NCBI GenBank assembly: GCA_937898885.1
Contig: CALDKD010000001.1
Coordinates: forward strand, 1-51,180
Length of the DNA: 51,180 bases
Direction of reading: 5' to 3'
From: an uncultured Bacteroidales bacterium
GTDB taxonomy: Bacteria; Bacteroidota; Bacteroidia; Bacteroidales; Bacteroidaceae
Position numbers and translations under genes: made by a program. A model generated the notes under the pieces. The model had not been told where the DNA came from, ran no database searches, and was given only the letters and a program-made list of their open reading frames with translations. Shown here piece after piece: positions 25,527 through 34,314 of this stretch (the stretch's first letter is position 1; the number at the start of each line of letters is the position of its first letter).

Positions 25527-26285
25527 TCAGACTTTTATCTCCAGGCCATCGTGCGCGAAATGCATTGAATCCGGCAACTTTGAGTCTGCAATTGCGTGCA
25601 AGCCTATTCTGTGGCTCATATGAATAAACCAGGTATGGTCAGCTCCAACCTTTTCTGCAAAATGGACAGCCTGAATCACATTCTGATGAGTTGGATGCTC
25701 TTTTGTATGGAGCGCGTTTACAATCAAAGTCCTTACACCTGAGAGTGCAGGCATTTCCTCCTCCGGAATGCTCTTCATATCGGTAATATAAGCCATAGAT
25801 CCTATACGGAATCCTACAATAGGCAATTTACCGTGCATCACGCGGATTGGAGTCACGCTGATATCCCCCACAGTAAAAGTGACGCCTGGATAAATTTCCC
25901 TCAAAATCAGAGTTGGAGTACCTGGGTACTTGTTTTTTCCAAAACAATACGGAATTCTCTCCATTAGATGTTGTATGACCAAAGGCTCTGCATACACAGG
26001 TACATCGTGGGCAGCACAGAACGGACGCAGGTCATCTATTCCGCCTACGTGGTCGTAATGCTCGTGTGTGACTATTACACCATCTATCCTCTCCAGTCCA
26101 CACCTTATCATCTGCTCACGAAAGTCCGGACCGCAGTCAATAAGGATATTGGTGTTTTCTGTCTGTACTAATGCAGACGAACGCAGACGCTTGTCCCTCG
26201 GATCTTTGGACAAACACGTAGGACATTTGCAAAGCATCTCTGGAACACCGATTGAGGTTCCAGTACCTAAGAACGTAATTCTCAT
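25527..26285 (-). CDS. PhnP-like MBL-fold metallohydrolase
   Basis: This 252-aa cytoplasmic metallo-beta-lactamase-fold enzyme has the HxHxDH motif THEHYDHVGG (His74, His76, Asp78, His79). An N-terminal Cys cluster (LCKCPTCLS, Cys19/21/24) resembles the extra zinc site of PhnP-type phosphodiesterases. Further ligands are in VMHGKLP and the C-terminal HMSHRIGLH. The substrate is probably a cyclic phosphodiester or related compound, but this cannot be fixed. The ATG at 26285 overlaps the murB stop by one base (TGATG), so it is translated after murB; a GTG at 26288 is less likely. Confidence 0.85.
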   Translation of the reverse strand: MRITFLGTGTSIGVPEMLCKCPTCLSKDPRDKRLRSSALVQTENTNILIDCGPDFREQMIRCGLERIDGVIVTHEHYDHVGGIDDLRPFCAAHDVPVYAEPLVIQHLMERIPYCFGKNKYPGTPTLILREIYPGVTFTVGDISVTPIRVMHGKLPIVGFRIGSMAYITDMKSIPEEEMPALSGVRTLIVNALHTKEHPTHQNVIQAVHFAEKVGADHTWFIHMSHRIGLHAIADSKLPDSMHFAHDGLEIKV

Positions 26286-27289
26286 CACTTTATGTAATTG
26301 ACCTCAGTCCTTAACCTAATATTGAATTCATCGTAAACACTGCCTGTGACAGCATCGGCAAGTGCCTTTACATCAGCTCCGGTCGCGCCTCCAAGATTAA
26401 CCAGAACCAAAGCCTGGCGATCGTGAACGGCAGCTTTTCCAAGTGCTCTGCCCTTCCATCCGCAACGCTCAATCAGCCAGCCGGCCGGAACCTTGCGCAT
26501 ACCATCTCCGGCAGGATATGAGGGTACATCAGGATATTTCCTTGCAATAGTCTGGAAGAGCTCCTCTGAAATGACAGGATTCATAAAGAAACTACCAGCG
26601 TTGCCCAACACCTTGGGATCCGGAAGCTTTGACTGACGTGTTCGCATCACTGCGGTGCGGATATTCGGCAATGTAACGCTGCCAAGTTGCTCCACAGACT
26701 CTTTCAGGCTGCCATATCCAATATTCGGCAACGGTTTCCTGCTAAGCCTGTAGGTAACGTACGTAACTATATATTTACCTTTCAGCCCATTCTTGAACAC
26801 GCTTTCACGATAACCATACCCACACTCATCATTTGCGAACACCCTTGTTGAGCCGTCTGCCACGGAGACTGTCCTGACTTCTGTGATTATGTCCTTAGCC
26901 TCCGCGCCGTATGCGCCTATGTTCTGAACAGCGCTCGCCCCTACCTCACCGGGAATTGCCGTAAGGTTCTCAGCACCCCACAATTCTCTTTCAGTACAAA
27001 AAGCCACAAAGTCATCCCAGACCACTCCCGAGCCTGCCTGAATCAGCACAGACTCTTCTTCGTCCCCTACTATCTCTATTCCTTTAATGGCTGAGTGAAG
27101 CACAGTTCCGTGAAAATCGCTCATAAACAGAAGGTTACTGCCTCCGCCAATTGTCAGAATCGGAGCCTTTGCAATCTTTAGAGCCTTTCGCAACTCCTCC
27201 TCGCTCCCGAACTCAATAAGGGTGTCTGCGCACACCTCAATGCCGAATGTATTGCGCCCTGTCATCGGGCATTTGTCAATTACCTTCAT
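26285..27289 (-). CDS. murB: UDP-N-acetylenolpyruvoylglucosamine reductase
   Basis: This 334-aa FAD enzyme reduces UDP-GlcNAc-enolpyruvate to UDP-MurNAc in peptidoglycan synthesis. FAD-binding marks are APILTIGGGSNLLF and GVVWDDFVAFC...GAENLTAIPGEVGASAVQNIGAYGAE. Substrate and catalytic marks are YGYRESVFKN, KVLGNAGSFFMNPVI (catalytic Ser) and PAGWLIERCGWKG. The length and the YGYR loop fit the E. coli type-I form. It lies upstream of and overlaps the MBL hydrolase gene. It is divergent from pheS with about 110 nt between starts. Confidence 0.95.
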   Translation of the reverse strand: MKVIDKCPMTGRNTFGIEVCADTLIEFGSEEELRKALKIAKAPILTIGGGSNLLFMSDFHGTVLHSAIKGIEIVGDEEESVLIQAGSGVVWDDFVAFCTERELWGAENLTAIPGEVGASAVQNIGAYGAEAKDIITEVRTVSVADGSTRVFANDECGYGYRESVFKNGLKGKYIVTYVTYRLSRKPLPNIGYGSLKESVEQLGSVTLPNIRTAVMRTRQSKLPDPKVLGNAGSFFMNPVISEELFQTIARKYPDVPSYPAGDGMRKVPAGWLIERCGWKGRALGKAAVHDRQALVLVNLGGATGADVKALADAVTGSVYDEFNIRLRTEVNYIK

Positions 27290-27368
27290 AATCCTTGCGA
27301 AATTACAGTATCTTTTTGATTTTTCCCAGTTTTTCAGATGGCTTGGGCCTTATTCCATTCTTTTTTCC

Positions 27369-27376
27369 TAATTTTG
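27369..27376 (+). promoter_or_regulatory. -7 element of pheS
   Basis: TAATTTTG lies 24 nt before the pheS start. The -33 is weak (CTTG at 23 nt). Confidence 0.5.
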
Positions 27377-27399
27377 CGTTCCATAAAATATATCAAGGT

Positions 27400-28422
27400 A
27401 TGATGATTGACAAGATTGATGAGCTCCTTAAAGAGATTGACGGACTTAAGGCACGCAATTCCGAGGAGTTAGAGCAGCTCAGGCTCAAATATCTCAGTAA
27501 AAAAGGTATTGTGAATGACCTTATGGCCGATTTCCGCTCAGTTCCTGCCGAGATGAAGAAAGAGGTGGGAATGAAGGTCAATGAACTGAAGACGAAGGCT
27601 CAGGACAAGATAAACGAGCTGAAGGCACGCTTTGAGGAGCAGGCTGAGGCTGAGAACAAGCCTGACCTTACCCGTACTGAGTATCCAATCGAGCTCGGCA
27701 CACGTCATCCGCTTAACATAGTACGCAATGAGATTATTGAAATATTCTCGCGTCTTGGATTTGTTCTGGCAGACGGTCCTGAGGTTGAGGATGACTGGCA
27801 TGTCTTCTCGGCAATGAACTTCGCTGAGGATCATCCGGCACGCGATATGCAGGACACATTCTTCGTTGAGTCACATCCTGACATTATTCTCAGGACACAC
27901 ACTTCCTCCGTACAAAGCAGGGTCATGGAGCATACTCAGCCCCCTATCCGCATAATCTGCCCGGGTCGTGTCTATCGTAACGAGGCCATCAGCTATCGCG
28001 CCCATTGCTTCTTCCATCAGGTTGAGGCTCTGTATGTTGATAAGAATGTAAGTTTCGCTGACCTGAAGCAGGTGCTTCTCTATTTTGCTCAGGAAATGTT
28101 TGGACCAGACACAAAGATACGTCTCCGTCCAAGTTATTTCCCGTTCACGGAGCCAAGTGCAGAGATGGACATAAGCTGTAACATCTGCGGAGGCAAGGGC
28201 TGTCCTTTCTGCAAAGGAACAGGATGGGTGGAGATTCTTGGCTGCGGTATGGTCCACCCGAACGTGCTTGAGCTTAACGGAATTAACAGCAAGGAATATA
28301 CCGGTTTTGCACTCGGTATGGGTATCGAGCGTATTACCAACCTGAAATATCAGGTCAAGGATCTTAGGATGTTCTCCGAGAACGACGCACGCTTCTTGCG
28401 TGAGTTCGAGGCAGCCAACTGA
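27400..28422 (+). CDS. pheS: Phenylalanyl-tRNA synthetase alpha subunit
   Basis: This 340-aa protein is the catalytic alpha subunit of the alpha2beta2 enzyme. The start is placed at the ATG after the -7 box (MMIDKIDELLKEIDG); a second ATG follows directly and upstream in-frame codons precede the promoter. The N-terminal ~85 residues form a coiled coil that grips the tRNA. The class II core follows, with FVLADGPEVEDDWHVF, HTSSVQSRVM, PGRVYRNEAISYRAHCFFHQVE (motif 2), YFPFTEPSAEMDI and GFALGMGIERITNL (motif 3). pheT is not in this window. nth follows 17 nt later. Confidence 0.95.
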   Translation: MMIDKIDELLKEIDGLKARNSEELEQLRLKYLSKKGIVNDLMADFRSVPAEMKKEVGMKVNELKTKAQDKINELKARFEEQAEAENKPDLTRTEYPIELGTRHPLNIVRNEIIEIFSRLGFVLADGPEVEDDWHVFSAMNFAEDHPARDMQDTFFVESHPDIILRTHTSSVQSRVMEHTQPPIRIICPGRVYRNEAISYRAHCFFHQVEALYVDKNVSFADLKQVLLYFAQEMFGPDTKIRLRPSYFPFTEPSAEMDISCNICGGKGCPFCKGTGWVEILGCGMVHPNVLELNGINSKEYTGFALGMGIERITNLKYQVKDLRMFSENDARFLREFEAAN

Positions 28423-28439
28423 TTTTCCAAAAGGTACTG

Positions 28440-29093
28440 ATGCGCAAGGCTGAGTTGTACAGCAAATGCATTGAATACTTCAGCCAGGCTATTCCACTGG
28501 CAAAGACCGAGCTTGTATATTCATCAGAATACGAGTTGCTCGTGGCGGTAATGCTGTCAGCGCAATGCACCGACAAACGGGTTAATCGGGTAACGCCGGA
28601 ACTTTTCCGCCACTATCCTACCGTTTCAGATATGGCAAAAGCAACGCCTCAGGATATCCTTCAGTATATCAGCAGCGTATCGTACCCAAACACAAAATCT
28701 GTCCATCTCTCCGAGATGGCACGTCAGGTTGTAGACAGGTTCAACGGTAATATCCCACACTCCATGGAGGAATTGACGTCACTGCCTGGTGTGGGGCGCA
28801 AGACCGCCAATGTGATGGAGGCTGTGGCATTCGGGGGACAGGCAATGCCGGTTGACACACACGTGTTCCGTGTGAGTCACCGTATTGGTCTTGTTCCTGA
28901 CAGTTGCACCACCCCATTGAGTGTAGAGAAAACACTTGTGAGGTTTTTCCCGAATGATATGCTCTCAACAGCACATCACTGGCTGATTCTTCACGGGCGC
29001 TACACGTGTACGGCACGAAATCCAAAATGCGACTCGTGCGGACTTACTGATGTTTGCAAACATTTCAATAAAGGTGGTGGAATTATTAAATAG
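28440..29093 (+). CDS. nth: Endonuclease III (DNA glycosylase/AP lyase)
   Basis: This 217-aa base-excision repair enzyme removes oxidised pyrimidines. The helix-hairpin-helix is LTSLPGVGRKTANVMEAVA with catalytic Lys121, followed by catalytic Asp139 in MPVDTHVFRV. The C-terminal 4Fe-4S cluster ligands are Cys190, Cys197, Cys200 and Cys206 (C-X6-C-X2-C-X5-C). The length fits the family. It is 17 nt downstream of pheS and probably on the same transcript. Confidence 0.95.
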   Translation: MRKAELYSKCIEYFSQAIPLAKTELVYSSEYELLVAVMLSAQCTDKRVNRVTPELFRHYPTVSDMAKATPQDILQYISSVSYPNTKSVHLSEMARQVVDRFNGNIPHSMEELTSLPGVGRKTANVMEAVAFGGQAMPVDTHVFRVSHRIGLVPDSCTTPLSVEKTLVRFFPNDMLSTAHHWLILHGRYTCTARNPKCDSCGLTDVCKHFNKGGGIIK

Positions 29094-29137
29094 AGTTTAT
29101 TATTAACAATATTATAACCAATTCCGTATTTTATTCC

Positions 29138-29145
29138 TAATTTTG
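29138..29145 (+). promoter_or_regulatory. -7 element of pgk
   Basis: TAATTTTG lies 52 nt before the pgk ATG, with an AT-rich leader and no obvious -33 TTTG. Confidence 0.5.
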
Positions 29146-29197
29146 TGGGATTTGATTGAAAGAAGCAAAGAAACGATAACTTTTTTAATATTTTAAA

Positions 29198-30451
29198 ATG
29201 GCAACAATTGACAATTTCAACTTCGCTGGAAAGAAAACTTTCGTACGCGTTGACTTCAACGTTCCTGTTGATGAGAACTTCAACATCACCGACGACACCC
29301 GCATTGTGGCAGCTATGCCTACCCTGAAGAAAATCATAGCTGATGGCGGCCGCCTTATCATCGCCTCACACATGGGTCGTCCAAAGAAGAATCCGGATCC
29401 TAAGTTCTCTCTCAAATATATTCTGGCACACGTAAGTGAGTGCCTCGGAGTAGATGTCAAGTTTGCAGAGGACTGCGCCAAGGCACAGGATGCCGTAGCT
29501 GCCCTTAAGGACGGTGAGGCCCTGTTGCTGGAGAACGTACGCTTCTATGCAGAGGAAGAGGGTAAGCCACGTGGCATTGAGAAGGAGGATCCCGCATACG
29601 ATGCAGCAAAGAAGGAGCTCAAGGCTGCTCAGAAGGAATTCGCAAAGACCCTGGCGTCATACGCTGATGTATATGTAAACGATGCTTTTGGTACAGCACA
29701 CCGCAAGCACGCCACAACAGCTGTCATGGCTGATTTCTTCGATGCAGATCATAAGATGTTCGGTTATCTGATGGAGAAAGAGGTAGTTGCGGTTGAGAAG
29801 GTTCTTAAGAGCTCAGTCAAGCCTGTAACAGCCATCATCGGCGGCTCAAAGGTATCATCAAAGATCACCATCATTGAGAACCTGCTCCAGAAGGTTGACA
29901 ACCTTGTAATTATCGGCGGTATGGCCTACACATTCGTTCTGGCAAAGGGCGGCAAGGTTGGTAATTCTCTTTGCGAGCCGGATCAGGTTGACGTAGCTCT
30001 CTCAGTTCTGGCTAAGGCCAAGGAGCTTGGTGTGAACATCGTTCTTCCTGTTGACTGCCTTGCAGCCGATAAGTTCGACAACGAGGCAAATACTCAGGTT
30101 GTTGACAACAACAACGTTCCTGATGGTTGGGAGGGTATGGACATAGGTCCAAAGTCAGCAGCAGAGATGGCTGGTGTAATTGAGTCATCAAAGACTATTC
30201 TCTGGAATGGCCCTGCAGGCGTATTTGAGTTCAGCAACTTCCAGGCTGGTACAAAGGCCATCGCTACTGCTGTTGCCAATGCCACAGCAAAGAACGGCGC
30301 CTTCTCTCTGGTAGGTGGCGGTGACTCTGTAAGCGCTGTCAAGCAGTTTGGTTTCGCTGACAAGGTATCGTACGTATCAACTGGTGGTGGTGCTCTTCTG
30401 GAGGCCATCGAGGGCAAGGTACTCCCGGGTATCGCTGCAATCCAGGGCTGA
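29198..30451 (+). CDS. pgk: Phosphoglycerate kinase
   Basis: This 417-aa glycolytic enzyme transfers phosphate from 1,3-bisphosphoglycerate to ADP. Marks are the N-terminal substrate site FVRVDFNVPVDENFN, RLIIASHMGRPK, LENVRFYAEEEGKP, VNDAFGTAHRKHATT, then AIIGGSKVSSKITI, ILWNGPAGVFEF and the nucleotide-loop SLVGGGDSVSAV with STGGGALLEAIEG. Single gene with its own -7 box and a strong terminator. Codon use is markedly biased (for example GCA/GTT and AAG), as expected for high expression. Confidence 0.97.
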   Translation: MATIDNFNFAGKKTFVRVDFNVPVDENFNITDDTRIVAAMPTLKKIIADGGRLIIASHMGRPKKNPDPKFSLKYILAHVSECLGVDVKFAEDCAKAQDAVAALKDGEALLLENVRFYAEEEGKPRGIEKEDPAYDAAKKELKAAQKEFAKTLASYADVYVNDAFGTAHRKHATTAVMADFFDADHKMFGYLMEKEVVAVEKVLKSSVKPVTAIIGGSKVSSKITIIENLLQKVDNLVIIGGMAYTFVLAKGGKVGNSLCEPDQVDVALSVLAKAKELGVNIVLPVDCLAADKFDNEANTQVVDNNNVPDGWEGMDIGPKSAAEMAGVIESSKTILWNGPAGVFEFSNFQAGTKAIATAVANATAKNGAFSLVGGGDSVSAVKQFGFADKVSYVSTGGGALLEAIEGKVLPGIAAIQG

Positions 30452-30469
30452 TAAGCATTTATTACAAAT

Positions 30470-30504
30470 ATGGGGCTGCCGTCATCAGTGGCCCCATTTT
30501 TTTT
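30470..30504 (+). terminator. Intrinsic terminator of pgk
   Basis: ATGGGGC (30470-30476) and GCCCCAT (30491-30497) form a stem followed by eight T. The next gene starts 12 nt later. Confidence 0.85.
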
Positions 30505-30515
30505 CAATTACCATT

Positions 30516-32714
30516 ATGAGTAAGAAAGAGAATAGCGCGAACAGGCACGAAATGGCACTGAAACTGCTTTTGGGATTGCATCTTGGTGAAGCCCTGCAGT
30601 TAATTGGTGCTCAGGCCGCCGAACTGACCGACTGGCAGGTAACATCCGAGCTGGAGAACCTGAATACCGCATACAACTATATGCTCCAGTATTTTGGCCA
30701 AGGTGTGCCGGACGCAGGTCGGGAGGCATTGCATCGTCAGCTGATAAGTCGTGCCATTCTCCTCAATGACGATGTCTCGATACTTGCCAGGCAATCAACC
30801 TCAATGCTGCTTGCAGATCAGGCACGACGTCAGCATCTAAACCATAGTATTGACTACAGTTCGGCAAAGACTGCATTGGAACGCTTTGCCATCAATATGC
30901 AGATTGCATCTTCAGACAGGAGCGCTCCCGGGCAGGAACGTCTTCTGGAAGACCACGAGACATTATTGTCAAATATGTTTACCGCAATCTGGATAAGCGG
31001 ATTGTGGAGCAGGGAAAATGTTTCCGCAATAAACGACATTTTCAAGTGTGGCAGAATTCTTACGAATGACAAATGCCTGATAGTAAGTGCGGTCACAATG
31101 GCGGTACTAGAGCGCTTCGACCCGCAGAAATTACTTCTTTTAGGAGAGTTGAGCTCCAATGCCGATGCAAGTATATCAGTACGTGCCATTACGGGCTTTG
31201 TCCTCGGAGTATCTAAATACAACAAGATACTGCCCTACTTCACAGAGGTTACGTCATTGATTAAGCTGATGTCTGACTCAGTGGAGATTCTTTCCAATAT
31301 CCAGAGTATTCAACTCGCATTGCTGATGTCACGCGAGACAGACGCCATAGACCGCAAGATGCGCGATGAGATCATTCCGGCAATGTTGAAGAACAATCCT
31401 GGAATGAAACCGCCCGTCAACGACGCAAATATAGAAGATATCAATCCGGACTGGGAGAAATGGATGGAGGACTCAGGCATACAGAAACGACTTATGGAGA
31501 TGACTGAGCTTCAGATGGAGGGAGCCGACATTTATATGAGCACTTTCTCCAATCTGAAGAACTACCCGTTTTTCAAGGAACTGTCCGGATGGTTCCGTCC
31601 ATTTGACAACAACCAGCCGGACGTAAGACGAACATTCGCAGAAAGCGGTCTGAGCAATACCGCTATCGGACGTGGACTGCTCTCATCCGGACTATTTTGT
31701 AACTCTGACAAATATTCATTCTGCCTGACCTTCAGTCAGATTCCCGAAATACAACGAAATCAGATACTGGGCCAGATAATGCCTCAGTCCGAAGGTGAGG
31801 AGAACTTCGGGAATCCCGCACAAGACAATCCCTCAAAGAAGTATGACCAGAACGCCAGACTGTATGTTCAGGATTTCTACAGGTTTGTGAAACTGTATCC
31901 ACGACGTCACGAGTTCTGGGATCCATTCAACTCAGCCACAAACCTTTTCAACATTGACAGCCTGCATCCTCTTATGGATATTCCCCAGTTTGAGCGGACA
32001 GTAGCTGAGTTCCTGCTCAGGAAAGGACATTATGAGGAGTCTGCATCGCTCTTTAAGAGATTGCTCTCACGCAATGGTCCTGAAAGCACAGACTGGCAGA
32101 TTTGGCAGAAGACAGGTTTTGCCCTGCAAAAAGATTATTTCTTCGGCGAAGCCATTGAGGTATATATGAAAGCGGATATTCTGGAACCAGACAATCTGTG
32201 GACAATAAGACACATAGCCGTATGCCATCGCGAGTGCGGACATATAGATAAAGCCGTAGAGTACCTTCTTCAGGCGGAGAGGCTCTCACCGGATGATATG
32301 CAGTTGCTGTTGATCGTAGGTGAGACACTAATCTCGGCTGGACGATACAATGAGGCAATGGCACGGCTTTTCAAGGTTGAATACAGCAAGCCACAACTTC
32401 TGCAGGCAAAACGGGATATTGCCTGGTGCGCTTTCTTATGCGGCAAATATGAGCAATCGCGCAAATACTGGACCATCGTTCTGACTGAGACGGCAGATCA
32501 GCCTTCGGCACAGGACCTGCTGAACGCAGCTCATCTTGAATGGTGCGCAGGCAATACACCCTTGGCCGTAACTCTATACAACCGCTCAATATCGATAATT
32601 GGCAAAGAGAAATTTGACGTGATGTTCAACGAGGATGCCCCAATCCTGTTATCACAAAATCTCAACGATACCGATATAATGCTGATGAGAGACCTGCTTG
32701 CGTCTGGCAAGTAA
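30516..32714 (+). CDS. Tetratricopeptide-repeat protein
   Basis: This 732-aa protein starts at MSKKENSANRHEMALK; the frame is open further upstream, but that part overlaps pgk. There is no signal peptide. The N-terminal two thirds is helical with no family I can name (LLLGLHLGEALQLIGAQ, WEKWMEDSGIQKRL, QFERTVAEFLLRKGHYEES). The C-terminal ~230 residues are clear TPR units: SLFKRLLSRNGPESTDWQIWQ, FGEAIEVYMKADILEPDN, HIDKAVEYLLQAERLSPDD and KYEQSRKYWTIVL. It is probably a cytoplasmic scaffold. It sits right behind the pgk terminator, so it needs its own promoter or read-through. Convergent with the GH43 gene. Confidence 0.8.
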   Translation: MSKKENSANRHEMALKLLLGLHLGEALQLIGAQAAELTDWQVTSELENLNTAYNYMLQYFGQGVPDAGREALHRQLISRAILLNDDVSILARQSTSMLLADQARRQHLNHSIDYSSAKTALERFAINMQIASSDRSAPGQERLLEDHETLLSNMFTAIWISGLWSRENVSAINDIFKCGRILTNDKCLIVSAVTMAVLERFDPQKLLLLGELSSNADASISVRAITGFVLGVSKYNKILPYFTEVTSLIKLMSDSVEILSNIQSIQLALLMSRETDAIDRKMRDEIIPAMLKNNPGMKPPVNDANIEDINPDWEKWMEDSGIQKRLMEMTELQMEGADIYMSTFSNLKNYPFFKELSGWFRPFDNNQPDVRRTFAESGLSNTAIGRGLLSSGLFCNSDKYSFCLTFSQIPEIQRNQILGQIMPQSEGEENFGNPAQDNPSKKYDQNARLYVQDFYRFVKLYPRRHEFWDPFNSATNLFNIDSLHPLMDIPQFERTVAEFLLRKGHYEESASLFKRLLSRNGPESTDWQIWQKTGFALQKDYFFGEAIEVYMKADILEPDNLWTIRHIAVCHRECGHIDKAVEYLLQAERLSPDDMQLLLIVGETLISAGRYNEAMARLFKVEYSKPQLLQAKRDIAWCAFLCGKYEQSRKYWTIVLTETADQPSAQDLLNAAHLEWCAGNTPLAVTLYNRSISIIGKEKFDVMFNEDAPILLSQNLNDTDIMLMRDLLASGK

Positions 32715-32745
32715 GCCTCTCATCAGAATTTCCCAAAGCGGGGAA

Positions 32746-34299
32746 TCACTCCGCCAGATATTTCTTGCCGTCCATTATGTATATTCCCTGATGTCCGGAA
32801 GGATTAATGACTTTGCCATTCAGGTCATACGACAGACCGGATGACATAGTCTTTGGTGTCTCCACACTCAGTGTATTTGACACGAACTGCCAGGTATCAA
32901 AATTGACAGCATCCTTACACACAAACACCAGATTCAATTTCAAAAGAGATGTGCTCTTTACAGGAACAGAGACAGTAACCGGCTGTGATGAATCTACATT
33001 GCAGGAAGCCAATAACCTGCCACTCTCACTATCCAGACGCATATCAATTGAGCCCTTGCCCCATACCCGGAACCTTATTGAATCGGCACTGACCATATAG
33101 TCAACACCGCTTACCTTTATATAACCGGTCTTTCCTGTTGAGCCGGCGTAATACATATTGCCTGGGGTTAAGGCATCGGCCTTGAACTTGACGTCCTTGG
33201 TGGCACTAGTGGTCTCAGCCTGCTGAAGAGCGTACGGATTCAACAGATGAATCTGCTCCACTCCCTTCCTGGTAGCGGTGCCCTCGCTTATCACGACATT
33301 CTGCTCATCAACTTTTATCTTGTCTATTGATAAACTGCGATAATTTCCTGAATGACCGTTCTGTTCCTGAAGCATCTGTGAGTGATAAATCAGATAATAC
33401 TCACCGGCGAATTTCTGAATGTGAGTGTGATTGTTGTTCCATCCAAATCCCAGATAGTCACCTTGATTCCTAAAATACATATTCTTATATGTCCAGCTTG
33501 AGGCTTTGGTTGGAGTCTTGCTGGTCATATAGCACATACTGCAGGCCGTAGGTTTCTGTCCCGAATATGTCCAGGGAGTGTGGTCACTCCAGTCTGTATT
33601 ATAGGTATAGACATACGTTCCGTTTATGTAATTCAACTCGTTCGCCTCGTTGTGGAACGGAGGATTCAAAGGAATCGGCGAACCGCTAAGGCTTATCATA
33701 TCCGACGAGAGCTTGACTATGCTGGGAGTTGACCCGAACCCTCCGTATGACAACCAGCCTACTCCATTCTCGTCTATTACCACACCCGGATCAAAGCCAT
33801 TCGTTATGTTGGACTTTCTCGGACTGGTCCACGGGCCAAGCGGAGATGTGGCAGTCAGCACAGCCACGGCATAACCGCTGTTCAGGAAATAAAGATAGAA
33901 ATGGGTCTTTCCATCCTTCTCCTGACGTGAGACAATAGTAGGAGCCCAGGATGTCCCTATCCAGGAGCCATCCTTAACCTTTGTCATATCTATGGTTCCG
34001 TGAAAAGTCCAGTTGACCATATCGTCAGTAGAGAACACGGCCAGTGATCTTATCTTACCGTACGAGTTCTCGGTACCCAACGGGTTGGCGTCAAACTCCT
34101 GCTGGTCATTGCTGCCGTAAACATATAAACGGCCGTTATACTCAACAGAAGTTGGATCGGCGGCATACCAGAAATCGCATATAGGATTGTGGTTGCCAGT
34201 CTGATACTTTGGGTCTTCCTTTGCATTTAATGAAGTCATTCCACCTGCAAGCAATAATACTGCAGTGGTTAATGATAAATGATGGATTGATTTCCTCAT
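32746..34299 (-). CDS. Secreted GH43 family glycoside hydrolase with CBM6-like module
   Basis: This 517-aa protein has a signal peptide (MRKSIHHLSLTTAVLLLAGGMTSLNA). The five-bladed GH43 domain covers about residues 30-345. The catalytic triad candidates are Asp in FWYAADPTSVEYNGRLYVYGS (base), Asp in GFDPGVVIDENGVGWLSYGG, and Glu in NEANELNYINGTYVYTY (acid). HTHIQKFAGEYYLIYHS closes the fold. A CBM6-like beta module follows (about 365-475), then a short tail YDLNGKVINPSGHQGIYIMDGKKYL like those on many Prevotella/Bacteroides secreted proteins. Likely beta-xylosidase or alpha-arabinofuranosidase on xylan fragments. Last gene of the four-gene operon, 15 nt after GH115. Confidence 0.88.
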   Translation of the reverse strand: MRKSIHHLSLTTAVLLLAGGMTSLNAKEDPKYQTGNHNPICDFWYAADPTSVEYNGRLYVYGSNDQQEFDANPLGTENSYGKIRSLAVFSTDDMVNWTFHGTIDMTKVKDGSWIGTSWAPTIVSRQEKDGKTHFYLYFLNSGYAVAVLTATSPLGPWTSPRKSNITNGFDPGVVIDENGVGWLSYGGFGSTPSIVKLSSDMISLSGSPIPLNPPFHNEANELNYINGTYVYTYNTDWSDHTPWTYSGQKPTACSMCYMTSKTPTKASSWTYKNMYFRNQGDYLGFGWNNNHTHIQKFAGEYYLIYHSQMLQEQNGHSGNYRSLSIDKIKVDEQNVVISEGTATRKGVEQIHLLNPYALQQAETTSATKDVKFKADALTPGNMYYAGSTGKTGYIKVSGVDYMVSADSIRFRVWGKGSIDMRLDSESGRLLASCNVDSSQPVTVSVPVKSTSLLKLNLVFVCKDAVNFDTWQFVSNTLSVETPKTMSSGLSYDLNGKVINPSGHQGIYIMDGKKYLAE

Positions 34300-34314
34300 A
34301 CCAAATAATCAGAA

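Noticed and set aside
27298..27305. TAnnTTCG as a variant -7 element (murB 27298-27305, pncA 13994-14001, menG 49792-49799)
   Set aside because: All three lie at plausible distances from start codons, but none has a TTTG at the -33 position; the evidence is too thin to annotate.
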